Source of the DNA: Numida meleagris
Lineage: Eukaryota; Chordata; Aves; Galliformes; Numididae
Assembly: GCF_002078875.1 (NCBI RefSeq)
Contig: NC_034413.1
Location: 67,328,802-67,392,801, forward strand
DNA length: 64,000 nucleotides
Direction: 5' to 3'
Shown: positions 12,001 through 24,229 of the stretch, piece by piece
How positions within the stretch are numbered: position 1 is the stretch's first letter
Layout of the letters: the number at the start of each line of letters is the position of its first letter
Made by a program: the position numbers and the translations under genes
Notes under the pieces: generated by a model
What the model saw: only the letters and a program-made list of their open reading frames with translations
Told to the model about the DNA's origin: nothing
The model's database searches: none

Positions 12001-13170
12001 AGTAGGATGGTGTGCAGCTGTTCAGACTCAAACAAGTGGATAAATTTCTCTCTACTGTTCTAGGGGGATGCTCAGTCTCCGAAGCCATTGGAGCAGGTGG
12101 AACAGCAATGGGTGAAATCAAATGTTATTTGTATTCTTGACAGTGCTAATTTGAAGTAACTTACTGGGTGAGGCAAAATGGCTGAGCTCACAGGCTCATT
12201 GACTGGTGAGAAGGAATGATGAGTCAGACTGCTCACTGGTGGTTAAAATTAGGTCTAAGAAGGTCTGATTTCTTAAAGACCTTTGCTGAGCTCATCTGCG
12301 TATCATAGCGGCAGAACACTAACCTAAGTCTTCACCTCAGAATAAAGAAGTGAGTTGCTCTTGTCATCTGAATATGAGTTCTGGACAGTTGTCAGTCTCT
12401 GGAAATGACTGTTCACTTAGATTTTTTGTACTTAAAACTGATAAATTATAGATTTCATGGTTGCATAAGATTTCTCTTTGAATGCCTATGCTTCTAAAAA
12501 AAATATTATAAAAGCAAAGTAGAAACTTATGTTGAATTAGCTCCTGCTAATTACTGCATTGGAAGAAACAGTTTGTCAGAGAAGTATCCAGTTCAATGGA
12601 TTCTAGTGTGTTTGCTCACCTCTCCTCATAGAAGTGGGGCTTAACTGGAACTAGAATCACCTTTCACTTGCACCAGTGAAACTCAGCATGAATTGCTGAA
12701 ATTATGGCTGAATGAATCTAGATCTGAGGACTTGAAACTTCACTTGTGGAAAATTACTGGTGAAGTCAGCCATGGGATTACTGCATCCAGAGTGACTGCA
12801 GAATTCTTCATCCTTTGCATTGACACCACACTGTATAAAACAAGTAAAATGTGTGTGGTGAACTGGATTCAGACTGTATTTTGGCGAAGAACATGTCTAT
12901 ACCAGTATGTTCAAAATCTTGCTCAGAAAGGTCTGGTAACTGTGATTAGACAGAGCAATCTTTGAAGACTTTCAAGTGACTAACTCCATGCTTTCCACCA
13001 CGATCTTTTAAAAAGGTTTGTTAAATAGGGCATTGAGCTAGCAAAGCCTTGTTTGTTCTGACATTTCTGAGTAATTCAGATTGAGTTTCAGTCTACTGGA
13101 CTTACTTATTTGCATTTCAAAGACCCTGAGAGTGAGCTGCAGTGCCACACACTTATTGGGTCCCTGATTT
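9066..13170. other. Intergenic, no gene recognised
   Basis: Unique-looking sequence with short C and G runs (G8 at 11482-11489, C9 at 11647-11655). A homeodomain/POU-like AT patch lies near 11755-11780. No supported coding exon. Confidence 0.6.
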
Positions 13171-13194
13171 AAAAAAAAAAAAAAAAAAAAAAAA
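13171..13194 (+). repeat. Poly(A) run of 24
   Basis: Uninterrupted run of 24 A. No retroposed gene or SINE body was recognised upstream. Confidence 0.9.
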
Positions 13195-16100
13195 GTAACA
13201 AAAAAACCTCAAAACTTTGGCAATTGTTAACCGAAGTGCTGACTCATCAGTGATGTCACACTTTTGAAACCTTGATGTCTAATTAAGGATTTCTGAAATG
13301 AAGCACGGTGCAAAACCGAGAAGAGCAAGGAGAATCCAGCTGACAGGAGATTAGCAAAGGGACGGGTTGGATCTAAAGGAAGCATTATCCACGGTGCATC
13401 CCCAAAATGCCTTACTGCGGATCAGCGAGCTGCAGGAGTGTACCTGCTTGTTGGAAGGTTTATAATACAATGCACAGGATTTATAAGAAACTGCTAAAGT
13501 CTAGTATATCCTTCATTAGCTGACTAGATATGTTTTTGGTCTCAAGTGAAGGCAACTCATTGCTAATACCCTGCTAACCCATATCCTGCCTTGCAGCTGG
13601 TGATAAACTGCCAACGTTTGATGAAGGTCTGCACACAACAGTTAAACCAATGTTCCAGTAACAACAAAGGAAACTTAGGGCAAAAGACTAGAAAAAATGC
13701 TATTTTTTTTCTTTTTTTATCATTTGCAAAGAAAAATAATAACTCATCACTGAGCACAGCTCCCTTTAGATCTCTATAGGAATGTTGAGGTGAAATATGA
13801 TGTCACCTTTATCTATCATTGGTAATGACCAGTAATAATGGAAAAGTAGACACAGGTCTTATTTGAAATAATGTAAATAATTGCCCTCACTGACAAATGA
13901 AATAAACCATATTCTGAACTTCAGTTTTCCAGTTTAAAAATCTACCTCTTTGATCTTGGTGTAGTGTTGAAGAGCACTCAGGAATTTGTTCAGGGTAATG
14001 TTTTCTATGGACTGATGGGGCGTTGTATTAGGTAAACCCTTAATTTTGGTGCCATGAGATAAGCAGTTTGATCCTGGAGCCAAAGCCTAAGGAATGTAAT
14101 TACACAGGTGTTCTTGTACACTCTGTTAACATATTGACAAGATGTTTTGTCCAGATATCTTCTGGTCATTTGGAATATGCCTGGATTATTCTAATAAGAT
14201 AGTATTAATATAACATATATGAATATAGATACCTCTTATAACAATGAATTAGTCAACATTAACACGTTTCCAAGAAAAGCTTTTTCTTTAATATTTTTTT
14301 TTGTACTGCAAAAAAACAATTAAAATATTTTAAAATTCCAATGAGATGTGAAGATCAACTCAGCACATTTTGGGATGGTTGTTTTTTTTTTTCTCCTTTG
14401 CCTTGTATGTAGCATCTGCTAATGAGTATGCAGCCTCAGCAGTCTGCAGTATGCTGATCAGGAATTGACAGAACAATTCCAGATGAAGAGACAAGCCCAA
14501 AACTGCTGGGACTCTTAACGTCTAATGAAGGAATGAAAGTGAAACCAACATGTTTTTAAGCAGTTTAAAACCACCTTGTAAAGTTAGCTAATATAGTAAA
14601 CTAAACTTATACTCTTCTGGCTGGATTTGGCAGAAAGCAAAAGAAATCAGTGATTGGTTACAAGATCTCTCTCTTGGAAAACTAAGCTAATCATGTGCAT
14701 AATTAAACCTTCACTATTCAAGTGTAAAGATACAGAGATGTATAAATCTATTCCCCTATGGTTCTGCACATCATAAGTCAGATTACAATTTGTTGTTATT
14801 GAATAGTGTCAAGCCCTAAGCCTGGGAAAGAGAAAACTGAGTAGCAATTAAAGATTGATGCTTATGATAGTTGCTCTGATGCTGTTCAAGTTTATTTCCA
14901 GTTCCACTAATGTCTTCTAATGTCAGAATATGTTTGATTTTACAAGGCAACTTCTATCTCGTCATTTCATTTTTAGAATATCTCAGAAAACCTTTTTTCA
15001 AGTACAAATGTATTATTAATACTGCAGGAAAAAACCATCATTATTATATTGACATATGAAAGATTAGTATTATGAGTAAAGTATTCATGAATTTGCTCAA
15101 CAGTCTTGCTGCTTTTGGGTTTGGTTGTTCTCATAGCGGGATTAAGAGATATACATTGAAATAAAGAGCAGGAGTATCTGATGAATATTAACAAAACACA
15201 GACAACTCCAAGAAGAAGAAACTCTGCCTGCTTTGCCTGTGTCAGAGCCCTAAAAAGCCAGGCTTACTGTTTCTGCCACACAAGGTGTCAAGGTTTATGC
15301 AGTATAAATTACTGCTGAAGTCATAGCTAGACTGCATAAAACACAATAAGATAAGAAACAGAGTATAAGAGCTCCTACAGTGATATGTGCAAGATGACTG
15401 AAATGTTTTATTTATGTGTCTCAGTTGCTAATTAGATTAAACTTTTTCATATAGGTTTTTTTTTTTTTTTCTGAAAAAATTCAGCAAATAGAAACATTGG
15501 TTAATCTACAGGTCAGGTTCTTTGCTGGGAACTTTCACCATGGTCAAGCTTATCTTCACTCATCCATTTATCTTATGTAACTCATTTGTGAGAAAACAGG
15601 TTGGCTTTTATTTCCTAATAAAATGTGTTTCTTTGTGATCCATAAGCATAAGTCTTCTGCATGGGCTGTCTTCTTTGTTCTGTGCACTGGGTTATAAATT
15701 CAGCACAAAATTTTTTTCTACACATATGACGGTTCTCTGAGAGAAAATAGTATTTTTACTTATCTTCTTCTCAACAAAGCAAAGACCTGAAGAAGGACTG
15801 TTTTATGGAGTTATCTGAAAATACCCCAGTGTCACTTGTAATCTGGCTTTGACCTTTTGAGAGATGAAGAGTGAAGTCATGAACTTCAGGAGTTCAAGAT
15901 TTGAGCCATTCTCCTCATCCCCAGTGCAAAATGATGTGTACTAATGACAAACCCAAAGCCTAGTCCTCACGGTGACATGGGGAAAGGGTGGGAAGCTGAA
16001 TGTAAGGAGCCTGCACTGTTTGTCCCTTCCTGGGGTGTGGGACTGAGAAGTGGTAGACCCAATTCAGGTCAGCAACCTCCCCAGCTGTGTCTTGAGCACT

Positions 16101-16706
16101 ACGTGCTTGACCTTTGCTTTGTGTTTGCAGTGACTTCCTCCAGTTTTGTTAATGCACAGCGATCAGAGAGGGCATTTCTATCCTGAGCCTCTCATGAGCC
16201 TCCTTGTTTGTAACCATGGGAAAGCAGCCATTGTGCCTGTGCAGAGAGGAAGGTGAAGTTGCAGTTGCACTTTAAATTCAAAACAGCGCTTGTTCTGCGC
16301 TGACCTCCCTATGCAGACAAGCCCTTTGTGAGATCATCTGCAGTTTTGATGATAATGGTGGCTTTATTTTCTTATATTAGGCCGTGGGGTGCAAGAGCTA
16401 TTGTAAATCCTCCTGCACTTGTGCATGTTATTTCTCTTTATTCCTATCCTAATTCACATTTCCTATCCCCTAGACCAAAATACTGATGTAAATAAGCTTT
16501 TTATTTTCATTTTTCAAAGTTATAGCTCTGCACAGCATGACACAAAAAATCCACATGCTTTCTCTTTCTTTTTTTTAAGCAAAGTGTGGTGTTCCATTTT
16601 GCTTTTTTTTTTTTTCAGGGTGGGGTGGGTGTTATATAAGAAAGGTCAAATGCTCTCTCTCACATTTAATAGCAGAATGATCTTTCTGGCCATCTGCTTA
16701 TTGTTG

Positions 16707-16738
16707 AATTAATTGTCAATTAATTGTCTCTTAATTGA
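16707..16738. repeat. Tandem AATTAATTGTC duplication in a TAATTG-rich patch
   Basis: AATTAATTGTC occurs at 16707-16717 and again immediately at 16718-16728, then TTAATTGA at 16731-16738. These are homeodomain-type cores. Regulatory function is only a guess. Confidence 0.6.
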
Positions 16739-17648
16739 AGCATTTGTTTTCAATTTTCAAAGATTAGCAGGGTATTAAATGAGAGAGGTCAATACAATTT
16801 GGGAGAATATTTTAAATTTTGCTTATAGAAGCTGGGAATTGTAGCTTTCATTAAACATCACTCCGGCATAATTTGTGTCATTAAAAATGGCAATTTTAGC
16901 CAATTACTGCAGCTGTTTTGAGTTTACTTGCTTGAATGATTCCTGATCCCAGGACTTGAAAAGATCTGAAATCTCCCTATTGCTTTCTGCTGCTATATCT
17001 AGTCAAAAAAAGAATTAATCATACAAAGAAACGTATTAAAATTATTACTTTTTACTGGAAAATATAACTCTTTAATAGGCAAAACAAACAAGCACTAATA
17101 TATATTCATTAAGCCAGATGCTAGACTCTAATTAAGTAGCTTTTAGACCAAGGCAGGCTTACAAAGGGAAAAGGCTGATGGAGGTGGAAGCGTGAGCCAA
17201 GCCTTGGCTCTGCATGAGGTAGGGCAAAAAGATCCCAAATGCTTACAGGTGAGAATTCAGCACAGGGAGCACACTGATGGAGCTATGGTGGGTGTAATTA
17301 CACTGGGCAGATTATAAATGCACTTAACTATTTAGGGACTAAGCTCTTAAACCTGTGAGAGTTGTTGTGTGAGCTGGTGTGTATCTCAGCCCAGCACCAG
17401 CTATTTATGTTCCCATCAGCTCTTCAGTTGTGGAGCCCTGGGAGCTGTGCCTAGCTGATGAGAATTGGCCATGAAATCCCTGATAAGTCCATGCCTGCCC
17501 AGCACTGCTGGTAGCTATCAGTTTAACTTTTTGCTTCTGTTTTATATTCCTTTAAGTAATTTAGATATTTAGATTGAATAAGACCTTGATCCATTGACAT
17601 ATCTGCTTTGTTAAAAGGAAACTAGTTTTGGAAGATACATTTTTGGAA

Positions 17649-17673
17649 GAAACAAACAAACAAACAAAAAAAA
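17649..17673. repeat. (CAAA)n simple repeat
   Basis: Several CAAA units ending in an A run. Confidence 0.8.
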
Positions 17674-19844
17674 CTATTGTTTTATTTCCCAGCGAGCTCC
17701 ATAGTAGGGGAAAAAGCTACCTGAGTTTAATCCAATTTATAGCCTTATTAATCAGTGATTCAGCAGATTCCAAGGAAAGTATTTAACGTTCAGGGTTTGT
17801 TATTGCATGTCTTTTTGTACTGAGTAATTTTACTGAAGATAAAGGTGGTAAAGTCAATCCTGTTCTCTCTATCTTGATGTTACTTCATTTAAGAAACTGC
17901 TGTTCTCTCCTCAGATGTTAGGATGCAGACCGGAAGGGATCTGATTTTCCCAGTACCAATGCCTAGACATCAGCAATTGGGTACATAAACAGACACAAGC
18001 ATTCGTTTGATCACATTACATCTGCTATCTAATCACAGAGAAAAGTCTTCCAAAGACCAAGCTAACAGAGTTTAGGAGATCAGAAATATCAGTGCCCGAG
18101 TAATAATACTGATTTCTTGAGGAATACATTATGCTCTGTCTTATTTGATAGAGAAGAAATTAAATTTGATTTTGATGTTTCCATGCACTTTGTCTTTATG
18201 AGGATGAATGTATATTCATCCATCACTGTATGAGGAAACTCTATAAATTCTACTCTTACCCAGCCCAGACAGACTTATATGTCTGAGAAGAGACAAATGA
18301 ACTTGTGTATTTAGAGTAGCCACAAGGTAAATCAGGTCATAATAGAGGGCCTGAGATTATCATATTTTACAAATAGATAAATAAGACATCAAGAAATGGC
18401 ATGGTGTCCTGTGGTTTTTCTCCTGTCAGTTCACGGCACAGTCTGCAAAGGCAGCTCTGAGACAAGAGGCAGGAAAAATGAGCTGGGTATTTGAAGTTGC
18501 TTGGGGTTCTGGAATTTTAGCTTAATCACTGGAGATGTGAATCCAGAAGTATGGTAAGTTGGGGGAATACATTATTTCTCTGTCTAGCTCTGCAGTTTGA
18601 CAGTAAATTGCCTCAACTGTGTGTGGTAAGTGTTGAGAAGAGGATGATAAGGCTGCCAGTGAATATCAGGGTCTGAATCGGAGAGTCTGGATGGGATCAT
18701 GACTCCTTCTACTTAGAGCAATTAACGTAGTGTATATATTTGGGGGAGAATAAAATGATAATGTGTGTCACAAAAGCCCACATCCCAAGCATGTTATGTA
18801 AACCAGGAGCAAAGATAAATCTGCTCTTTACTTGCTTTTAGTGTTAAACCACAGAATCCAACAAATCTTTCCTGACTAAGCCCATGCTTAGCAGCTGGGA
18901 ACCTGTTTTCACTGGGTCACACCTGCTGGCTTCACAGGATTTATTTTTGGTTTACATAAGCGTGAGTGGAAAATATGGCCTGATTGCTTTTACTCAACAG
19001 ACATAAAGATGGATTAGAACACAGTAAAGATCATTTGGAGGTTGTACAGTAAGGTCTTTCCAAATAAAGTCATCATTTTGTTAATGGTATCTGGACAAAT
19101 TAGTCAGAACAAAGCACCAAAATAGAGCATATTACTTATTTTTAAATAATATGGTTTGCTGAGGTCTCCACCGGATGCTGTGTCGAAACACCTTGCAGAG
19201 AAACGGAAAGATTTAAAATTAACTTTGAAGAGTAGGCTCTACATCTGAAAATTAAGGATTATGTATGGTGGAAAAGCATATATTTTCCATTCTGTTGAAC
19301 ATTCATAAAAAGTCTGTCCCCCACGTGATATCTATTTATTTATTTAACATTAAACATTATACTAGGTTGTATGCATCAAAGTTCTGGATAGGGATTCCAT
19401 TGCTGAAACTGGGGAAAACAATTCTCTGATAACCTAATTGTCGGTGTTGTATATTTGCATTGACTTGTTTCCTCCCATAGACTGGAATGATCTTTAACAA
19501 AGGCATCCCAAGTAATGTTTTGGTACATTGAAAATCAGAGTAAAATTAATCTTCAACTGCAAAACCTGACCTTCTCCCAGAAATGTTGTGTTCTCTATCA
19601 AGACTGGCTGAGAGAGGCTTAATGCATTTCATTGACTAATCATGGAAATTAGCAGGTGTGTAATGCAAAAACTAAAGAACTGGTCTGCACCTCATTTACC
19701 AAAACCCAAGTAGTTGTTTCTGTCAAGTCACTGAACACAGTACGCAAGGTGAACATCAGCTCGTTATGCTTTTTTTTTTTTAATTTTACAACTTTTTAAT
19801 GTTGTCTGATATGTTGAGATGCTGTTAGGTCAACAGACTATAAT

Positions 19845-19898
19845 TGACTATATATAACTATATATAGTCATATATATATAGTTATATATATATAACTA
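19845..19898. repeat. AT-rich double palindrome
   Basis: TGACTATATAT (19845-19855) and ATATATAGTCA (19860-19870) are perfect inverted arms around AACT. TAGTTATATATATATAACTA (19879-19898) is a perfect 20-bp palindrome. Confidence 0.85.
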
Positions 19899-21156
19899 CT
19901 CTCAGGTGCTTTCATTAACTATGCCTTCTTGCAAGCACATCTTTGCCCAAATTACCATTTTGTATTTTTTCATACTGATTTCAGCAATTTTCATCTTATT
20001 AGTGGAGTTGAAGTATGAACATAGTTCCTAACAAAGGCAATTCCTGCAGGTATTCTAAATGTTCAAAATGTTGCAAAATATCATTGTTTGTCTTTATAAC
20101 TAGCAGGTAAGGTCATTAATAAAGTTCTTATATAATTTAATTAATGAACCTCCTTCACCACCATTTAATTCCCTTATGTCAAGTAAATTTTGGAAGCCCA
20201 AATATTTTTTCCTGCAAAATTTAATCTTTCATGAAATCATTGCAGCTGTTAATTTTATTTATTTATTATTTACTGACATTCCTTTGAATTGGCAAAATGT
20301 TACACAAGATACAGTGCATCATGGGGTGTCTTTATTTTAAATGTTAGAATCTTGTTGCATTTCTTTGTAAATCAAACACAACGGTTCATGAGTTCTACCC
20401 TGGATGATATTAAATAGGTGTTTTGTTCCTACTGTGAGAGAAACTCTTGCAGATGAGGAAAAATGTGGGATGTGTGATGTGTCATTGCAGTGTAAAAATT
20501 GTCTGACTTGTGTTACAAATGGCTTTATCTGCTTCAAAGCCATTGAAGAGAAAAATTGCCTTAAATGATTGTGGATTAATGTTCTGCCATATGAAATAAG
20601 AGGAGTGTCAGCTACAGACCACTGACTGTAAGAGGTGACTTGCTCTGGAGACATCTGTCAGTAACATTGGGGGAAAATGCTGTGTTGTCAGAGAGGACCT
20701 CAATTTGAGTGACATAATACTATTGGCCTCATGCTGCCAATTCAAAAATGTCCTTGGAATTTATAAATATTATCAGTGGCAAATTCCTGTATTATCTGTT
20801 ACACATGGAGGTCTTCTATAAGAATTTTCACCTTGAAAGATAAATAGATACTCATCATAGAAATAAAAAGTTGTTCTTGAGTTGCTGGAAGTAATCCTAA
20901 TTTGATAGCCTTAGATATGTGCTAAAAGCTTCATACCCTTATTTATGTTAATGCTCTCAAAAGCATAGACTCAATACATCATGTCTCAGGCATTTTACAT
21001 GGAGTGGTTTCACATTCTGAGAACAGCTGTGAGCCTGGTCAAAGCAGGACAAAGCAATAGAAAATAACCAAGTGAAACACTGAAGTGAGATAAATAGACA
21101 TACACACAGAGATTAGCACTTGCTTGTCCATGCAATTTTATCTCTGTGCTTTTCTT
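19899..21156. other. Intergenic, no gene recognised
   Basis: AT-rich. A 105-codon minus-strand open frame at 20337-20654 resembles no known protein and has no splice framing. Confidence 0.6.
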
Positions 21157-21284
21157 AGAATCATAGAATCACCAAGGTTAGAAAAGACCTCCAGTATCAT
21201 CCAGTCCAACACTCCACGTACCACCAGTATTTCCCCACTAACCCATGTCCCTTAATACAGCATCTGAATGTTTCTTGAAACATT
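21157..21284 (-). repeat. CR1 LINE 3' fragment, minus strand
   Basis: Begins agaatcatagaatcacc, then 'aaaagacctcca', 'atcatccagtccaac', 'taccaccagtatttcccc' and 'gtttcttgaaaca', the reverse complement of a CR1 3' end. Confidence 0.9.
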
Positions 21285-22182
21285 TCTTTTGCACGTCTGT
21301 GCTGCATATGTCAGATCTCACCTGGTTGTGAGGGCAATGGACGTGGACAGACGTGGCTCCTGACAGTCATCTCCCAGTACCAAGCACAGCCACGTGCCAC
21401 TGCTGATTCTGTTCATCTGTTTGGTCTCCCAACAGTCCTTCTTATTGTCCTTCACAGAAATGAATTTTAAACATACGTGAATATTCTTTGAAGCAAAGCC
21501 ACATTTTATTTTCTGATTTGAAAAACTGTTAATGTTTCAGAACTTATTATTTTTTTTTAATTCTGACATCTCAAACAATGATGATAATATTTCCTTGGAA
21601 GTGCTCTTATTCTTGAATTTTCAGCTGTCTGCTTTTGTTTCCCTTCTGTTCAGCCTTGGGAGGAAGGAAGCTTGCTTTGGCCAGCAGTGATGGCTCAGCT
21701 CGGGGAAAAAAATTACAAAGCTTTACTGGGACTTTTTATCACTATTTTTTTAAGAGTTGTACACTCAACAAAACTGTTGTGTGTGAGGGTTTTTTGCCCC
21801 AGGCTTGTGACTGCTGCCTTTCCCCCACCCCAACACAAGCCAAGTCCACCATTCTTCTTGCTTGGTTGCTTTGTAATTCCTCACATTGCCTTATCTTGGA
21901 AACAGATGATTGTTAATGCTGGTTTATGAAAGAAAGCAGAAGCACATAAGATGTCAGCTTACAGCACTTTAAATTACTGTGACACTGATTGAGCAGTGCT
22001 GCTGCTGGGGCTTGTAGATACAAACCTGCTGTAGGATCTGTTGTATGCAGTGGCTAGGTAGAAGAAAGCTGTGATCTACCTAATGTGTTGTATAGAAGTG
22101 TCCAAACTACAAATGACAATTTATGAAAAAAAATTGATGAAATTATGACTGGTCTTTCCACAAAAACTTCAGAAAGACATAT
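21285..22182. other. Intergenic, no gene recognised
   Basis: Two overlapping open frames of 85-93 codons around 21635-21929 show no domain. Nothing else supported. Confidence 0.6.
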
Positions 22183-22266
22183 TTATGATAGTTTATTTAG
22201 TTTTTTGGCAATGCTATCATAATTGCCACACCAGTAAGTTATTTTACACTACACTGTAAAATAACT
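22183..22266. repeat. Three overlapping perfect inverted repeats
   Basis: TTATGATAG (22183-22191) pairs with CTATCATAA (22214-22222). TGGCAAT (22206-22212) pairs with ATTGCCA (22222-22228). AGTTATTTTACA (22237-22248) pairs with TGTAAAATAACT (22255-22266), loop 6. The first two are mutually exclusive because they share bases. Confidence 0.8.
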
Positions 22267-24211
22267 CACCATCAGGAAATGCCAACTACCATTTTAAGGC
22301 TGCGTTAACGGTACAGCTACTCCCCTATGTCCAACAGATATGTCAGAGTACATACAAGGCTCTGATTAAATTATGAGTTTCTTCAGTCTCAATCTTAAGA
22401 AGAAGATGCCCCAAAGATGATCTCTGGAGTTCTTGGAAGAGCTGAATCTAAGCGTGCATTTAAGTGTGTACAGACCAGGAAAGTTTGTTCTGGGTATGGG
22501 TTGGATTTTGATGACAACACACTCATTTCGCCATAAAAGATGAGAGAAAATGACTAAACTTACAAAATAACAGAGCTTGTTGTTGGGAGAACTGGCATTC
22601 TCCAGGCTGATGGTAATGTTGTTTCAGCAGGAATCTTGTTAACAAGGGCTGGAGCCAAATAAGGGCAAATCTGAGAAATGGACTACTTCTTTAGCTATTG
22701 AGATTGATCTTCAGCATTGCCAAAGGAAGCTCCTGGAGTTCCTTCCATCGGAAGTAAAGACCACACTTCTATCACAGCTTCACACCTGCGCTACAGCATT
22801 TACTTTGCTTTTTAAGTCCAGAGAAAGAGAGGGCAACAGGAAAGAGGAGGCGTGAGACATAGATTCTTAGTTGAATCCTTTTCATCTCTATTGGGAGAAA
22901 GGCAAAGCAATTTGTCAGAAGGATTCAAAGGCACTGAGAGGAGTGTGGCTATGAGATGTGTTCAATAGATGCTTTGAAACTCGGTGAAAATTTTCCATTA
23001 AGGAGAGCAGTCTGGCAGGTTCACCACCCGAATGGGCAAGGAGCGGACGTGGGAGGAGAGGGGCATGAAAGCCATGGTGTAGATGTTAGCACTTCCTTTT
23101 CCAGTTTTCCGTGGCTGCATCATAACACATGCATCTCTTTGGGTATGAATTAAAGCACTTTAAGGGAGTGATCCAGCAGTGTCTTTTGAGAATTACTGTG
23201 CTGACGACGTTCTGACATTCAGAGGAAAAGCAAGTTTCCACTGTTTTCAGGCTCTGGAGAATCCAATTAACAAACACAAATTCTTTTAAAGTCAAATTAA
23301 AATCTCCTTCTGTGGGATGATCATAATATGTCTGTATGAAGATACAAAATACAAAACATACATGTATGCTTCTGAACCTTGAGGCAAAATATACATCGTG
23401 TCTGCAAAAGGGGATTGTTTGAATAAAGGATAGTGAAGATTTACAGCCTAGGAGCTTTATTTAATAATTATTTAAGAATGACACTTAAGACACTTGAATA
23501 TATTTAGGGCCTATTAGAATATTTTTTGCTGTATAAATAAGGAGGTCTTTTTTTCCTGAGATGGCCTGACAGCTGTTACCAGTGGTTCCTTTGCTTAATG
23601 CCAAGCCAGTAAGCTCTCTTGTGCCAGTAAGTTAGAGGGCAGGGAAACGTGTCTAGTGACCACATCCAACAAGCTGTCATCCTTTGCCTGGCTGTCTGGC
23701 ACTTTTGAGCCCTTTCTGCCTGTTTTGAGTGATTACATGCATATTTTTCAGTGCAGATTTTTTTTTAAATATTTTGGATATTTAAACTTTGAGACCTGCC
23801 AGTCTGGCACGTTGCTCTTCTCGATGTGGCTTGGGTGAAACTCACCCAGGGGCCTGTTAATTTAGATAGCTTAGGGATTTGTTCTGAGTGAGTGTGAGCC
23901 ATGTGAATCCCAGCAGGGAGCTGCTGCCATGGGTTTGTGATTGTGGTTTTGCATCTATTCCTTCTGCCCACAGCTGGTGATATTTCTTGGAGGCTGAACT
24001 CACCCTGGGCTTTGCATCTCCTTTTTTTCTTTTAATGTCAAGAAGGATATCCTGAGCCTCCTTACTGGGGGCCATTTACCAGCAAATAACTTCTTTGTGT
24101 TTCTCTGAGAGCCCTCGGTGTCCTCTGAAGTTGTGCTGTCAGAGCCTTCTCCTCTCAAAGCCTTTGGTAATTTTGCTTTGTGTCTTTGGGCACCCAGCAT
24201 CACACGGGTGA

Positions 24212-24229
24212 ACCATGGTTAACCATGGT
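24212..24229. repeat. 18-bp perfect palindrome
   Basis: ACCATGGTTAACCATGGT, made of two tandem copies of an ACCATGGT-type unit. Confidence 0.85.

Larger units (their letters stand above)
13195..19844. other. Intergenic, no gene recognised
   Basis: Contains T15 at 15456-15470, T13 at 16603-16615, a (CAAA)n tract at 17649-17673 and a TTAATTG-rich patch at about 16700-16920. No exon or repeat family was identified. Confidence 0.6.

Noticed and set aside
13171..13194. Poly(A) run as the tail of a processed pseudogene
   Set aside because: No coding-like or target-site-duplication structure was recognised upstream.
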